Source of the DNA: an uncultured Collinsella sp.
Lineage (GTDB): Bacteria; Actinomycetota; Coriobacteriia; Coriobacteriales; Coriobacteriaceae
Assembly: GCA_900549345.1 (NCBI GenBank)
Contig: UROC01000020.1
Location: 1 to 26,842 of the forward strand
Direction: 5' to 3'
DNA length: 26,842 bases
Each line of letters begins with the position of its first letter. Within the stretch, counting starts at the first letter, position 1. Position numbers and translations under genes: made by a program. The notes under the pieces were generated by a model. That model made no database searches, was not told the DNA's origin, and worked only from the letters and a program-made list of their open reading frames with translations. Below are positions 13,892-21,164 of this stretch, in pieces.

Positions 13892-14770
13892 CTATTGCAT
13901 ATCGAGCACCATGGCATAGACATCGCGCTTGCGGCGCGAATACTTCTGAGACAGGCGCTTGGCCACCGCAGACGCGGGCTCCCCCTCCTCGAGCGCGGCG
14001 CGGATATCCTCGCGCAGGGCCTCGTCGGGATCCGCTGCCGTGGCGCCGACCGGCACGACACCGGCCTCCTCATCCTCGCTCGGCGGCGCGATGACCAGCG
14101 CGATCTCGCCCTTTACCTCGCCGCGAGCACGCAGCTCCTCGGCAAGCTGGGCAGCGGGCCCGCGCAAGACCTCCTCGTGCAGCTTGGTGAGTTCGCGGCA
14201 GACGGCAACCTCACGCTGGGGAAAGACCTCCGCCACGGCCTCGAGCGTCGCCACGATGCGATGTGGAGACTCGTAGAAGATGAGTGCGCCGGGCACCACG
14301 GCAAGGCGCTGCAAACGACGCACGCGGTCGCCGTGCTTTCGGCCCAAAAAGCCCTCGAAGAAAAAATGCTCACAGGGAATGCCGGACGAAACGAGCGCCG
14401 TGACGCAAGCAGAGGGCCCGGGGATAACTTCGACGGGCACATCGGCCTCACGTGCCGCCTCGACCAGCGCCTGGCCGGGATCGGACACGCTCGGCATGCC
14501 GGCGTCCGAGGCAAAGGCGAGGGTCTCCCCCGCCAGCAGACGGTCGACCAGGCCGGCGGCGCGGCTGGCGATCACATTCTCGTCGCAACGGACAAGCGGC
14601 TTGGAAATTCCCAGGTGCATCAGCAGCTTTGACGTCACACGCGTGTCTTCGCAGCAGATGGCATCGGCGGCGGCAAACGCCTCGCCAACGCGCGGGGACA
14701 GGTCGCCCAGGTTACCGATGGGCGTACCGACCACATAGAGTTTGCCCGTGTGGGCGCTGTTTTGCGTCAT
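13892..14770 (-). CDS. rsmI: 16S rRNA (cytidine1402-2'-O)-methyltransferase RsmI
   Basis: A 292-aa tetrapyrrole-methylase-fold enzyme that 2'-O-methylates C1402 in the decoding centre of 16S rRNA. Family motifs: LYVVGTPIGNLGDLSPR (about 11-27), CCEDTRVTSKLL, FASDAGMPSVSDPGQ (about 85-99), VIPGPSACVTALVSSG, and FYESPHRI. The C-terminal extension (ALEEGEPASAVAKRLSQKYSRRKRDVYAMVL) is the usual helix-turn-helix-like tail. It starts 6 bp after the stop of the GH5-like gene with only a weak AGGT upstream, suggesting coupled translation. Confidence 0.96.
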   Translation of the reverse strand: MTQNSAHTGKLYVVGTPIGNLGDLSPRVGEAFAAADAICCEDTRVTSKLLMHLGISKPLVRCDENVIASRAAGLVDRLLAGETLAFASDAGMPSVSDPGQALVEAAREADVPVEVIPGPSACVTALVSSGIPCEHFFFEGFLGRKHGDRVRRLQRLAVVPGALIFYESPHRIVATLEAVAEVFPQREVAVCRELTKLHEEVLRGPAAQLAEELRARGEVKGEIALVIAPPSEDEEAGVVPVGATAADPDEALREDIRAALEEGEPASAVAKRLSQKYSRRKRDVYAMVLDMQ

Positions 14771-14776
14771 ATCAAC

Positions 14777-15838
14777 CTATTCAATCATGCCGCGTTCGAG
14801 CGTACCGAGCGCCGCGCGGGCATCCCATGCTGCAATGCGCTTCTCGGTCTTCCACGTTTGGAAGAACCAACCGGCAGCCGGCGCAAACGAAGCCAGCTGG
14901 TTGGCGATAAACACGCGCTCGTAGGCATTGCGGCCCTCGGGCGTAACCGACGAGTTGGCAAAGATCGCCGCACCCGACCATTCGCCCACCAGCACGGGGA
15001 ACCCAGTCGAAATCGCTTCTTTAAGCTCGCGCTTGTTACGCGAAATCGCCGTCGTCAGCCCGCGGGGGCTCGTGATGTCGAGCGCGTACTCGTCGCGGTA
15101 ATGGTACAGGTGAAGGTCCATGTAGACGTTCTTGTACTTGGCGCCGCGCATAAAATGCTTCCACTCGCTGGGATGCCCCGAAGACGAGAAGACGACGATC
15201 TTATCCTCGGGCATATACGAACGAACGAGCTCGTAGGCATCGCGATAGAAGTTGCGCAGGTAGTGGGCCGGAATGCCATCCGTCATGGTGAAGAGGCTCT
15301 TGCGAACGCTCATCTGCGGCGTGTCCAGCAGCTCAATGCCCAGCAGGCTCTCGGCCTCGCCATAGCGATCGGCCAAGCGCTCGAGCACGTCGAGTGCGAC
15401 ATGACGGCCGTTGGTGGACGAATGCCACTCGGCAACAGCCTCCGGCGTGGTGGGCGAATCGTTGGAATCGCCCTGGCCACCGGGTACGGTTGCCAGATCG
15501 AGCAGCACGCGGATGTCGTACTTGACAGCCCACTCAATTGCGCGGTCGATGTAATCGACAACCGATATGTAGGAGGCATCGGACTCCTGTGAGCCAAAGG
15601 CATACCAGGGCACCGGCAGACGCACGGCATTGAGACCGATCTGCGCCATGCGGCGAAAATCGTCCTCGCTCACAAACGTCTCGTAATGGCGGCGCATGCG
15701 CTCGTTATAGGCGGCGGTACCCATGGCCTCCTGTAGCTCAGCCGCGTTGGATGCACCGGTCGCCGCGTACAGCGACGGGGTCACCCAAGGCTCGGGAATA
15801 AACCAGCCAGAGAGATTAACGCCGAGTATCCTCTCCAT
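14777..15838 (-). CDS. GH5-like glycoside hydrolase (exo-glucanase type), catalytic acid/base replaced
   Basis: A 353-aa protein with the fold signature of glycoside hydrolase family 5, closest by eye to exo-beta-1,3-glucanases. No signal peptide, so cytoplasmic. Recognisable blocks: GVNLSGWFIPEPW (6-18), GLNAVRLPVPWYAFG (68-82), DLHLYHY (241-247), VGEWSGA with the nucleophile Glu286, and GWFFQTWKTE (323-332). The acid/base motif, which in yeast Exg1 reads ELLNEP, here reads ELLDTP: Thr173 replaces the catalytic Glu. The DLHG motif is also changed, to DLAT (about 114-117). The protein may be inactive, or bind sugar without cutting, or use another residue. The ATG at 15838 has AAGGGGG 6 bp upstream; a longer frame to 16030 has no support. 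Next downstream is rsmI. Confidence 0.82.
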   Translation of the reverse strand: MERILGVNLSGWFIPEPWVTPSLYAATGASNAAELQEAMGTAAYNERMRRHYETFVSEDDFRRMAQIGLNAVRLPVPWYAFGSQESDASYISVVDYIDRAIEWAVKYDIRVLLDLATVPGGQGDSNDSPTTPEAVAEWHSSTNGRHVALDVLERLADRYGEAESLLGIELLDTPQMSVRKSLFTMTDGIPAHYLRNFYRDAYELVRSYMPEDKIVVFSSSGHPSEWKHFMRGAKYKNVYMDLHLYHYRDEYALDITSPRGLTTAISRNKRELKEAISTGFPVLVGEWSGAAIFANSSVTPEGRNAYERVFIANQLASFAPAAGWFFQTWKTEKRIAAWDARAALGTLERGMIE

Positions 15839-16099
15839 TACTGCCCCCTTCGGATCATGCAGGTCGAACCCGCATCGTATTGCATAGGATAAGTATCGTT
15901 TTGAGTATACCCGCGCGTGCGGACAGGCGACCGAACGGTCTGTAAAGTGACGCGAAAGTGGGAGGAATGTCTGGGGCGAGCGGGCTCGGAATGGTGCGAC
16001 GAGGTGTGTACGCGCGCCGGAGGCAGGCACCGGAAAGTGTGTCCCGTTCTGAGCCCTTATTCTGGGACGCAGTTTCCGCAGAACCCTACATAAAAGAAA

Positions 16100-16121
16100 A
16101 GGACCCCTTTGCAGAGGTCCT
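16100..16121 (-). terminator. Terminator of tRNA-Phe
   Basis: On the minus strand AGGACCTC / GGGGTCCT followed by TTTCTTTT, 11 bp after the tRNA 3' end. The 260 bp between it and the GH5-like start codon hold no gene; they must include that gene's promoter, which I could not place. Confidence 0.75.
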
Positions 16122-16134
16122 AGTCAATTCAAGG

Positions 16135-16207
<73 letters not shown>

Positions 16208-16239
16208 ATTTGAGGTGTGCCTTGTTTCAAGGCTTGATT

Positions 16240-16267
16240 AGTATAACCAAGGACGCGTTCCGGTCAA
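16240..16267 (-). promoter_or_regulatory. Promoter of tRNA-Phe
   Basis: On the minus strand TTGACC (16262-16267), 16 bp, TATACT (16240-16245), 32 bp before the tRNA 5' end. Nearly consensus. Confidence 0.75.
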
Positions 16268-16330
16268 CCGAGAATTTCAAAAAAGTTTTTGAGCACAGCC
16301 TCGGTTCTTTAAATCGGCACGTCAGAGGCA

Positions 16331-16618
16331 TCAGCCGGCAGCAAGAAGTTTTTCGCTCAGAGCCGCACGGGCAAACTCACTTGGCGTCATCCCCTCGGCA
16401 GCCGCCCGTCGACGAATGGCCTCCTTCATTCCCAGAGGAATCTTGACCGACAGCGTTGCCGTCCCCTCACCTGAGAGTGGGGGCCGTCCATGCACGATCC
16501 CACCAACGGTGTGTTCGCCATCCGGAAACTCTCCGCGCTCGTACGACTCGCACCACGCGTCAATCATTTCATCCGTTACAACCTGACCATTAGCGGCCGT
16601 ATACGTCTTGCCCATCAT
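16331..16618 (-). CDS. Ribbon-helix-helix antitoxin of a type II TA pair
   Basis: A 95-aa protein. Its C-terminal half, ATLSVKIPLGMKEAIRRRAAAEGMTPSEFARAALSEKLL (about 54-92), is a ribbon-helix-helix DNA-binding domain. The N-terminal half (MMGKTYTAANGQVVTDEMIDAWCESYERGEFPDG) resembles toxin-binding extensions of antitoxins that accompany BrnT/RelE-like toxins. It starts in an ATGA overlap with the toxin gene (4 bp), so the two are translated together, toxin first, as in brnTA. It probably blocks the toxin and represses the promoter through the palindrome at 16907-16921. Function is inferred from domain, order and overlap. Confidence 0.78.
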   Translation of the reverse strand: MMGKTYTAANGQVVTDEMIDAWCESYERGEFPDGEHTVGGIVHGRPPLSGEGTATLSVKIPLGMKEAIRRRAAAEGMTPSEFARAALSEKLLAAG

Positions 16619-16881
16619 CGACCCCTTTGCCGAGCCCGTTCAATCTCCTGCCAAAATTTCTTCTGGACTGGAGACAAGGCATGAATGATAAGCCACCCAC
16701 GGACAAGCTCGACCGCGACAAGCTCCACGCTTCGTCCGTCTGGGAGCCATCCAATCGCAAGCCATCTCGGCGGCTCGTCCTTCGACTCGCGACGAATGCA
16801 CTCAGTAACCGCAAGCCAAGCGCTAAGCACCTGCTTTTCCGTCAGGTGCTTTTTAGCGTTGGAATGGATCTCAACATCCAT
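16615..16881 (-). CDS. BrnT/RelE-like toxin of a type II TA pair
   Basis: An 88-aa protein with the small alpha-beta layout of BrnT/DUF4258-type ribonuclease toxins: an opening helix region (IHSNAKKHLTEKQVLSAW), then strands RWLAIGWLPDGRSVELVAVEL and GWLIIHALSPVQKKFW, closing with a helix. The pattern of helix, AIG-strand, GR-turn, strand and IIHA strand is what I rely on; sequence identity to studied BrnT is low. Such toxins cut mRNA and stop growth. The ATG at 16881 has GGAGGAG about 8 bp upstream; a longer frame from 16977 crosses the operator and is rejected. It stands alone with its antitoxin, 58 bp behind the Tad operon's last gene. Confidence 0.7.
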   Translation of the reverse strand: MDVEIHSNAKKHLTEKQVLSAWLAVTECIRRESKDEPPRWLAIGWLPDGRSVELVAVELVRGWLIIHALSPVQKKFWQEIERARQRGR

Positions 16882-16895
16882 GCATCTTCTCCTCC

Positions 16896-16924
16896 ATCTT
16901 ACCAAATTTCGTATGACGAAAGTC
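16896..16924 (-). promoter_or_regulatory. Operator/promoter of the TA pair
   Basis: A perfect palindrome TTTCGT-ATG-ACGAAA (16907-16921) stands 26 bp before the toxin start. On the minus strand TAAGAT (16896-16901) could be the -10 box, placing the palindrome over the -35/spacer region, the usual place for antitoxin autorepression. Confidence 0.55.
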
Positions 16925-16939
16925 CGCTGTCGCCAATTC

Positions 16940-17299
16940 TTAAGCCGGCACGCGTTGGAGAGCAGGGGTCGAAACAATGATTGAAGGGCGCTCTAGTGCG
17001 GCCCAGGCGCCGGGGCAGGAGCACATACGCCAGGGACGTACGTTTTCGTAGCGCGCGAGGATATTGCCGTCGCGATCGATGAAGGCGATGTCGATGGGAT
17101 AGGCCATAAAACACGTATGGACCGAAGAGCAGCGTGGAAATGCCATGACGAGCGGCAGACCGTTGGCGGCAACCGGACACCGTCCCAGCATGCCACGCAG
17201 GCGCACGGCAAACGACTCCGCCACCGCAAACTCGGCCGGCGTCCAGCCCAGCCTATTGAGTGCCCGCGCGTAGGCGATGTAGGACGAGACCGCGGTCAC
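16940..17299 (-). CDS. DUF192-family protein at the end of the Tad operon
   Basis: A 119-aa protein with a DUF192 domain over about residues 28-105. Landmarks are FAVRLRGMLGR (30-40), the core HTCFMAYPIDIAFIDRDGNI (61-80), and the closing CPGAWAALE. The family's biochemical role is not settled; members occur in Tad/Flp loci of Actinobacteria and may assist pilus assembly. No signal peptide is clear in the GTG-start form. I choose GTG at 17299 because its bases overlap the upstream gene's TGA stop and GGGGGTGG precedes it; an in-frame ATG 18 bp upstream is possible. Last gene of the operon. Confidence 0.78.
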   Translation of the reverse strand: MTAVSSYIAYARALNRLGWTPAEFAVAESFAVRLRGMLGRCPVAANGLPLVMAFPRCSSVHTCFMAYPIDIAFIDRDGNILARYENVRPWRMCSCPGAWAALERPSIIVSTPALQRVPA

Positions 17300-17772
17300 A
17301 TGACCACCCCCGGACGCCATGGATCGACCGTCACCGCGCGCTCGTGTGACAACTTTGCCGGTGCCCCCAGCGAAACGCCGGCGACGCTGAGCGAGCTCGG
17401 CCACGGCTCATAGCGCATGGTGCAGGTATAGGTCCTAAACGTGCCGGAAAGCGAAAGCAAACCGCCATCCGATGTCGTCGCACCCTGTTCGCTCGAGACC
17501 TCGATCAGCAAGTCATAGCCTTCCATGGCATGTTGGATCTGAGCCTGAACAGTCGCGGAAGCATCGATGGAGCTGCCATCGCCCTCCCCGCTCGGCGCCA
17601 CGGCATGTGCTAGCACGATATCGGGCACCACGCGATCGAAGCGTGCGACCGCACCGGCAAAGACCATGACGTTGTACACGATAAGCGCCAGAACCAGCAG
17701 GACGGGCGTGACCACGGCCATCTCGACCGTCGCCTGGGCGCGCTCCTCGCACAGGCGCGTGCGGATGCCCAT
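17296..17772 (-). CDS. TadE/TadF-like pseudopilin
   Basis: A 158-aa minor pilin-like protein. The leader MGIRTRLCEERAQ is followed by TVEMAVVTPVLLVLALIVYNVMVFAGAVARF, the hydrophobic helix of TadE-type pseudopilins with the conserved Glu at +5 if cleavage occurs before Gln. The rest is a small extracellular domain with few Cys. It should be processed by a prepilin peptidase and help start or cap the Flp pilus. It begins in a TAATG overlap with the 721-aa gene and ends overlapping the DUF192 gene. Confidence 0.82.
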   Translation of the reverse strand: MGIRTRLCEERAQATVEMAVVTPVLLVLALIVYNVMVFAGAVARFDRVVPDIVLAHAVAPSGEGDGSSIDASATVQAQIQHAMEGYDLLIEVSSEQGATTSDGGLLSLSGTFRTYTCTMRYEPWPSSLSVAGVSLGAPAKLSHERAVTVDPWRPGVVM

Positions 17773-19937
17773 TACGACCCACCGCCCAGGGCACCCGCCA
17801 GTGTGGTGACATCGACGGTAAGTGGGATGGAACCGCCGCCGGGCAGCGGAATCTCCGCAAGCGTGAACGTCGTGCCGCTGATGGTGCGCTCGACTTGATA
17901 TTCCAGCGCTTCGCAAAGCGCCTTGGGATCGGTCACGCCCAACGGAATACTTCGCAGCTTGTCTTGCGCTTGAGAGAAACCGGCAATGTCAGACCCCGGA
18001 CTCTTAATGACGTTGGCGGAATCGGTCAGCACCGGCTTTCGCAGGCGCAAGTCGCACGGTTCCAAACCCAGCGCCGCCACGGACGCCGAAACGGTATCGC
18101 CGAGCCACGATGCAATGGAGCCCAACGCGCCGTTGCCCCCTCCTAGGCCCTTAATCATCTCGTCCATAAGTTCGTCGGCCGAACCTTGGATGTCTCCGTA
18201 TCCCACAAGCAGCCGTCCCCAAACATCCATGACGCCATCGAGTACGCCGGCAACGCCACCCGAGCGTTCCTTCAATGTCGAGAAAAATCGCGAAAGCACG
18301 TTGTTTTGCGCCGTCGCCTCATCGGGCGCCAGCACTGCGGCAGAGATGGCACCGCGATCGCCAAGCCTGACTGCCGTGTTAAACGAAGAGTTGAGCTCAT
18401 CGGGGCTCGAGATGGCACCCGAAACCGCAAAGGCAACCACGCCGTTGCGACCGGGCGGAGCGATACGCGGACGCTCGCCCGAAAGCGCTTTAATGGCCTG
18501 GTCAAACGCATTGCTCACACGGTCGGTCTCGTCTTCGGTCTGACGTTCGAGCTCGAGCTCTTTGTTGCGGCATTCGACGTAGCCTTCCAGGGCGTCTTTA
18601 AACTTGTCAAAGTGATACTCGAAGCCGTTTTCGATAGAGGTTGAAGGCGCCGCAACAGCACCAAGCGACAAAACGCCAAAATGGCATTTGCTGCATTTAT
18701 CCTGTCCATCGTAATCGGCAACCGAAGCAAATCCGCTCGGCGTCCCTTTCTTATAGTTAGGGCAGGTCGTCCCGTAATGCAGATACGCCTTGTCATCGTT
18801 CACGCTCGTCGGCCACACCGCATCGGTATAGAGTTCCGTCGCCCGAACCTCATCAGAGTTGCGCGGCAGCAGCGGAATATAGGAGGAAACCCTGTCTCCG
18901 TTCTCGGTTATATGTGCCCGATCGACCTCCGCGCTCGCATAGGTATAAAACGCCTTACGCGCCGCAGACTCTGCCTTCATCTCGACACTCGAGCCGTGGG
19001 GCTTCTCATTTGTCAGACGCCAATGGTAGTAGTCCTTCGCGCGATCAAGGGCAACTTGGGGCTCCCACGTAACGCTCGATGAGTAATGCGGATTTTGAAC
19101 ACCGGAGAGATCCGTTAGGCTTTTCGCACGCTCCCACATGCAAGAACAGCTGCCGACCGAGCCCTTGTCAGACCCACCACAATCCGCCAGCCAAGCACGC
19201 TCTTTAGCCTTCGCCGTGTCCTCAGAAGCCTTCCGCAGCTCCTCGGCCGCACACTCTAAATCATCTGATGTGTCTTTAATGGCATCGGTCGAGATCTCGG
19301 GCCCCTCGAGCGCAGCGAAGTCAGACTCGGATGTCCTGGGCACGGCAAGCGTCGTACCGGTATAGGTCACACTATCGGTATCCTGCGCCGACACCGCCTG
19401 CGTGGCACGCGCGGCGATCAGATACGGCAGAGCCGTCTCGATTTTCTGTAAGCCTTCCGATGCGCTTTTGGCAAACTTGTTGCGCGTTTTAATGATCTCA
19501 ATCCCGGTGTCGACCATATTGCCGGCAACCGGCTCGGCACCCGGGATGAGGATGGCGACCAAGCCCGTCCCGATCGTGGCAAACCCCGCCAGCCCCAGAC
19601 TCAAGATGCTCGCATCAACCACCGTGGCAGCCGTGTTATAGGACGACACTACGTTGGCACCCGCCAGCGCGCCGCTATCAGCCGCCACCTGGGTATCCCC
19701 GGCACGCGACATGCTCCATATCGCCGCGGTCGACGAAAACAGCAGCGTGAGCACCACCAAGATGACCACCGCAGAGGAGAGCGTGGTGTAGGCACCGTCT
19801 TCGATAAACAGGTCGATACCGGCTCGACCCATAAAGCCGCCTCGTTTGCGGAGAGCGCCTGGTCGACGGCGGGCCGCAAACCCTTGCGTCACCCGCAACA
19901 GGCAGCGCCTAATCCCATGCAGCAATCCACGAATCAT
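17772..19937 (-). CDS. TadG-like large pilus-associated surface protein
   Basis: A 721-aa protein. A basic N-terminus precedes one membrane helix (about 54-75), then SRAGDTQVAADSGALAGANVV, the stretch found in TadG and related putative Flp/TadG proteins. The rest is probably outside the membrane and may be a pilus-tip or wall-linked component. Cysteines cluster at 253, 264, 266 and at 392, 415, 418; the last pair forms CSKCH. A second hydrophobic stretch (about 108-133) and a charged coiled region (220-250) are visible. Start at ATG 19937 with GGAGGGAG upstream, overlapping the preceding pseudopilin gene by 29 bp. Neighbours place it firmly in Tad assembly; its exact role is unknown. Confidence 0.8.
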   Translation of the reverse strand: MIRGLLHGIRRCLLRVTQGFAARRRPGALRKRGGFMGRAGIDLFIEDGAYTTLSSAVVILVVLTLLFSSTAAIWSMSRAGDTQVAADSGALAGANVVSSYNTAATVVDASILSLGLAGFATIGTGLVAILIPGAEPVAGNMVDTGIEIIKTRNKFAKSASEGLQKIETALPYLIAARATQAVSAQDTDSVTYTGTTLAVPRTSESDFAALEGPEISTDAIKDTSDDLECAAEELRKASEDTAKAKERAWLADCGGSDKGSVGSCSCMWERAKSLTDLSGVQNPHYSSSVTWEPQVALDRAKDYYHWRLTNEKPHGSSVEMKAESAARKAFYTYASAEVDRAHITENGDRVSSYIPLLPRNSDEVRATELYTDAVWPTSVNDDKAYLHYGTTCPNYKKGTPSGFASVADYDGQDKCSKCHFGVLSLGAVAAPSTSIENGFEYHFDKFKDALEGYVECRNKELELERQTEDETDRVSNAFDQAIKALSGERPRIAPPGRNGVVAFAVSGAISSPDELNSSFNTAVRLGDRGAISAAVLAPDEATAQNNVLSRFFSTLKERSGGVAGVLDGVMDVWGRLLVGYGDIQGSADELMDEMIKGLGGGNGALGSIASWLGDTVSASVAALGLEPCDLRLRKPVLTDSANVIKSPGSDIAGFSQAQDKLRSIPLGVTDPKALCEALEYQVERTISGTTFTLAEIPLPGGGSIPLTVDVTTLAGALGGGS

Positions 19938-20385
19938 AATCTCCCTCCAGCCATTCGGGACGCGATTGATACGAGACATCGACCTTGAGCTCAACGTAGC
20001 CGCCCTCGGCGGTACCACCCATAGCCTGCGCAAACGCACCGATCACAGGCAACGGCTTGACCTCGCCGGAAACGGACACGGACGAGACGCCACCCGCACC
20101 GGCCCGGCCAAGCTCGATATCCCACGACAACGGCCCGCCGGCATGAAAGATCGAAACGTTGGGCACTGCGGCAAGTCGGCGGCGGGTGAACTCCTTAAGA
20201 TCGTCGTCCTCCGCCGTCGTCGTGGTCATGAGCCGCGCGGTCTCGGCGGCGGCAGACTCCATGACCGCGCGCGTATAGAGCAGGCACACCGGTTGCAGCG
20301 CGAGAAGGATGAGTGTCAGAAACGTCGGCAGCAAAAAAGCGGCCTCGACCGTAGACTGCGCCCGGTCCTCGCGCGCGGCATCAAT
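19909..20385 (-). CDS. TadE-like pseudopilin, start codon uncertain (possible AUU)
   Basis: The mature part is clear: DAAREDRAQ, then STVEAAFLLPTFLTLILLALQPVCLLYTRAVMESAAAETARLM, a TadE helix with Glu at +5 after an A|Q cleavage site, followed by an extracellular domain of about 110 residues. The start is problematic. The natural junction with the upstream gene (TATTGATG, 20381-20386) offers only ATT in this frame. The nearest in-frame ATG is at 20445, 60 bp inside the upstream gene, without a good ribosome binding site. AAGGA stands about 12 bp before the ATT. I give the ATT form (158 aa); the ATG form would have 178 aa. Minor pilin of the Flp pilus. Confidence 0.72.
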   Translation of the reverse strand: MDAAREDRAQSTVEAAFLLPTFLTLILLALQPVCLLYTRAVMESAAAETARLMTTTTAEDDDLKEFTRRRLAAVPNVSIFHAGGPLSWDIELGRAGAGGVSSVSVSGEVKPLPVIGAFAQAMGGTAEGGYVELKVDVSYQSRPEWLEGDYDSWIAAWD

Positions 20386-20599
20386 ACAACGCGATGTCCT
20401 TAGCGGCCGCAGCGGCGTCGATAACCGACGTCGAGGCAACGCCATGGGATGCCGCCCGCTCAACCAGCGCCGCCAAGCGCCCATCGGTGCCGGCACGCCA
20501 AAGTCCCGCGATCGCCAGCACGATCGATAACAGCGCCACCGTGACGATGGCGTATTCGACCGTCGCCTGGGCAGATTCCTCACGCAGGACATCATGCAT
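20381..20599 (-). CDS. Second small Flp/TadE-like pilin
   Basis: A 72-aa protein built like a pilin: a short leader MHDVLREESA, then QATVEYAIVTVALLSIVLAIAGLW, with the Glu-Tyr pair at +5/+6 if cut between Ala and Gln, then a polar tail. The Glu-Tyr pair and size are those of Flp major pilins rather than larger TadE proteins, so the operon encodes two Flp-sized subunits. AAAGGAGGG precedes the ATG at about 8 bp, the strongest ribosome binding site in the operon together with that of flp. It might be a minor subunit or an alternative major pilin. Confidence 0.78.
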   Translation of the reverse strand: MHDVLREESAQATVEYAIVTVALLSIVLAIAGLWRAGTDGRLAALVERAASHGVASTSVIDAAAAAKDIALY

Positions 20600-20600
20600 T

Positions 20601-21164
20601 TCACGATCCCTCCTTTGAGTCCGTTGCCTGCGGGCTCAGGCGCACGGCGCGCAGACGACACGAAGCATCGCCAGCATCCGCGGCAATTGTCACCATATCG
20701 ACCCAGCCGCGTTCGTCGCGCACGATGGCGCCCCACACGTTTCCCTTGATGTCGAGATAGCCGCTCAGAGCAAGTTGCGCCGTGGGTACCTCGCGATAGG
20801 CACGCAGCATATCCGCCGCCGCTTCGGTCATCGGTCGGTCCTCGGACCATGCAAGCCGGACCGCAATCGCGTTGCCCTCAGGCGAATCCGTCGCAGTGCC
20901 AGACCGCTTGTCGAGCGTCCGCAGAAAGGTTTGCGCCGTGACAGCGACATCCGAATCGTCCGCATCTCGCATCTCATCTTTTTGAGACGCCACCGCCGAA
21001 TCTGAGCCCAAATCGGAGGCGGTCCCAGGACGCTGCTGCCGCGCGGCGTTAAGCCCCCAAAGCACCGCCGCTATCGCCACGGTCAGGCAAGCAAACACCA
21101 GCAGCACCCCGATGGGGCGCTCGCCCTCTACAGGCTGTTGATGCCCTCGCTGATAGCGTTCCAT
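20601..21164 (-). CDS. Membrane-anchored Tad accessory protein, unknown family
   Basis: A 187-aa protein with one N-terminal membrane helix (about residues 17-41: PIGVLLVFACLTVAIAAVLWGLNAA), a low-complexity acidic linker (about 45-75), and a C-terminal globular domain (about 75-180). The order short cytoplasmic part, helix, linker, external domain suggests an extracytoplasmic role near the pilus. I do not recognise the external domain. The ATG at 21164 lies inside flp, an overlap of 37 bp; AAGG stands about 10 bp upstream. No start codon with a good ribosome binding site exists between the flp stop and the membrane helix, so the overlap is probably real. Confidence 0.68.
   Translation of the reverse strand: MERYQRGHQQPVEGERPIGVLLVFACLTVAIAAVLWGLNAARQQRPGTASDLGSDSAVASQKDEMRDADDSDVAVTAQTFLRTLDKRSGTATDSPEGNAIAVRLAWSEDRPMTEAAADMLRAYREVPTAQLALSGYLDIKGNVWGAIVRDERGWVDMVTIAADAGDASCRLRAVRLSPQATDSKEGS

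Noticed and set aside
12140..14632. An 830-codon open frame on the plus strand opposite metG and rsmI
   Set aside because: Composition is that of an antisense shadow in high-GC DNA (Leu, Val, Gly, His rich), and the opposite strand encodes two unmistakable enzymes with ribosome binding sites.
17884..18000. Prepilin peptidase gene searched for inside the Tad cluster
   Set aside because: No frame in 16.9-26.6 kb has the multi-helix layout and paired Asp motif of TadV/CpaA; it must be elsewhere or outside the window.
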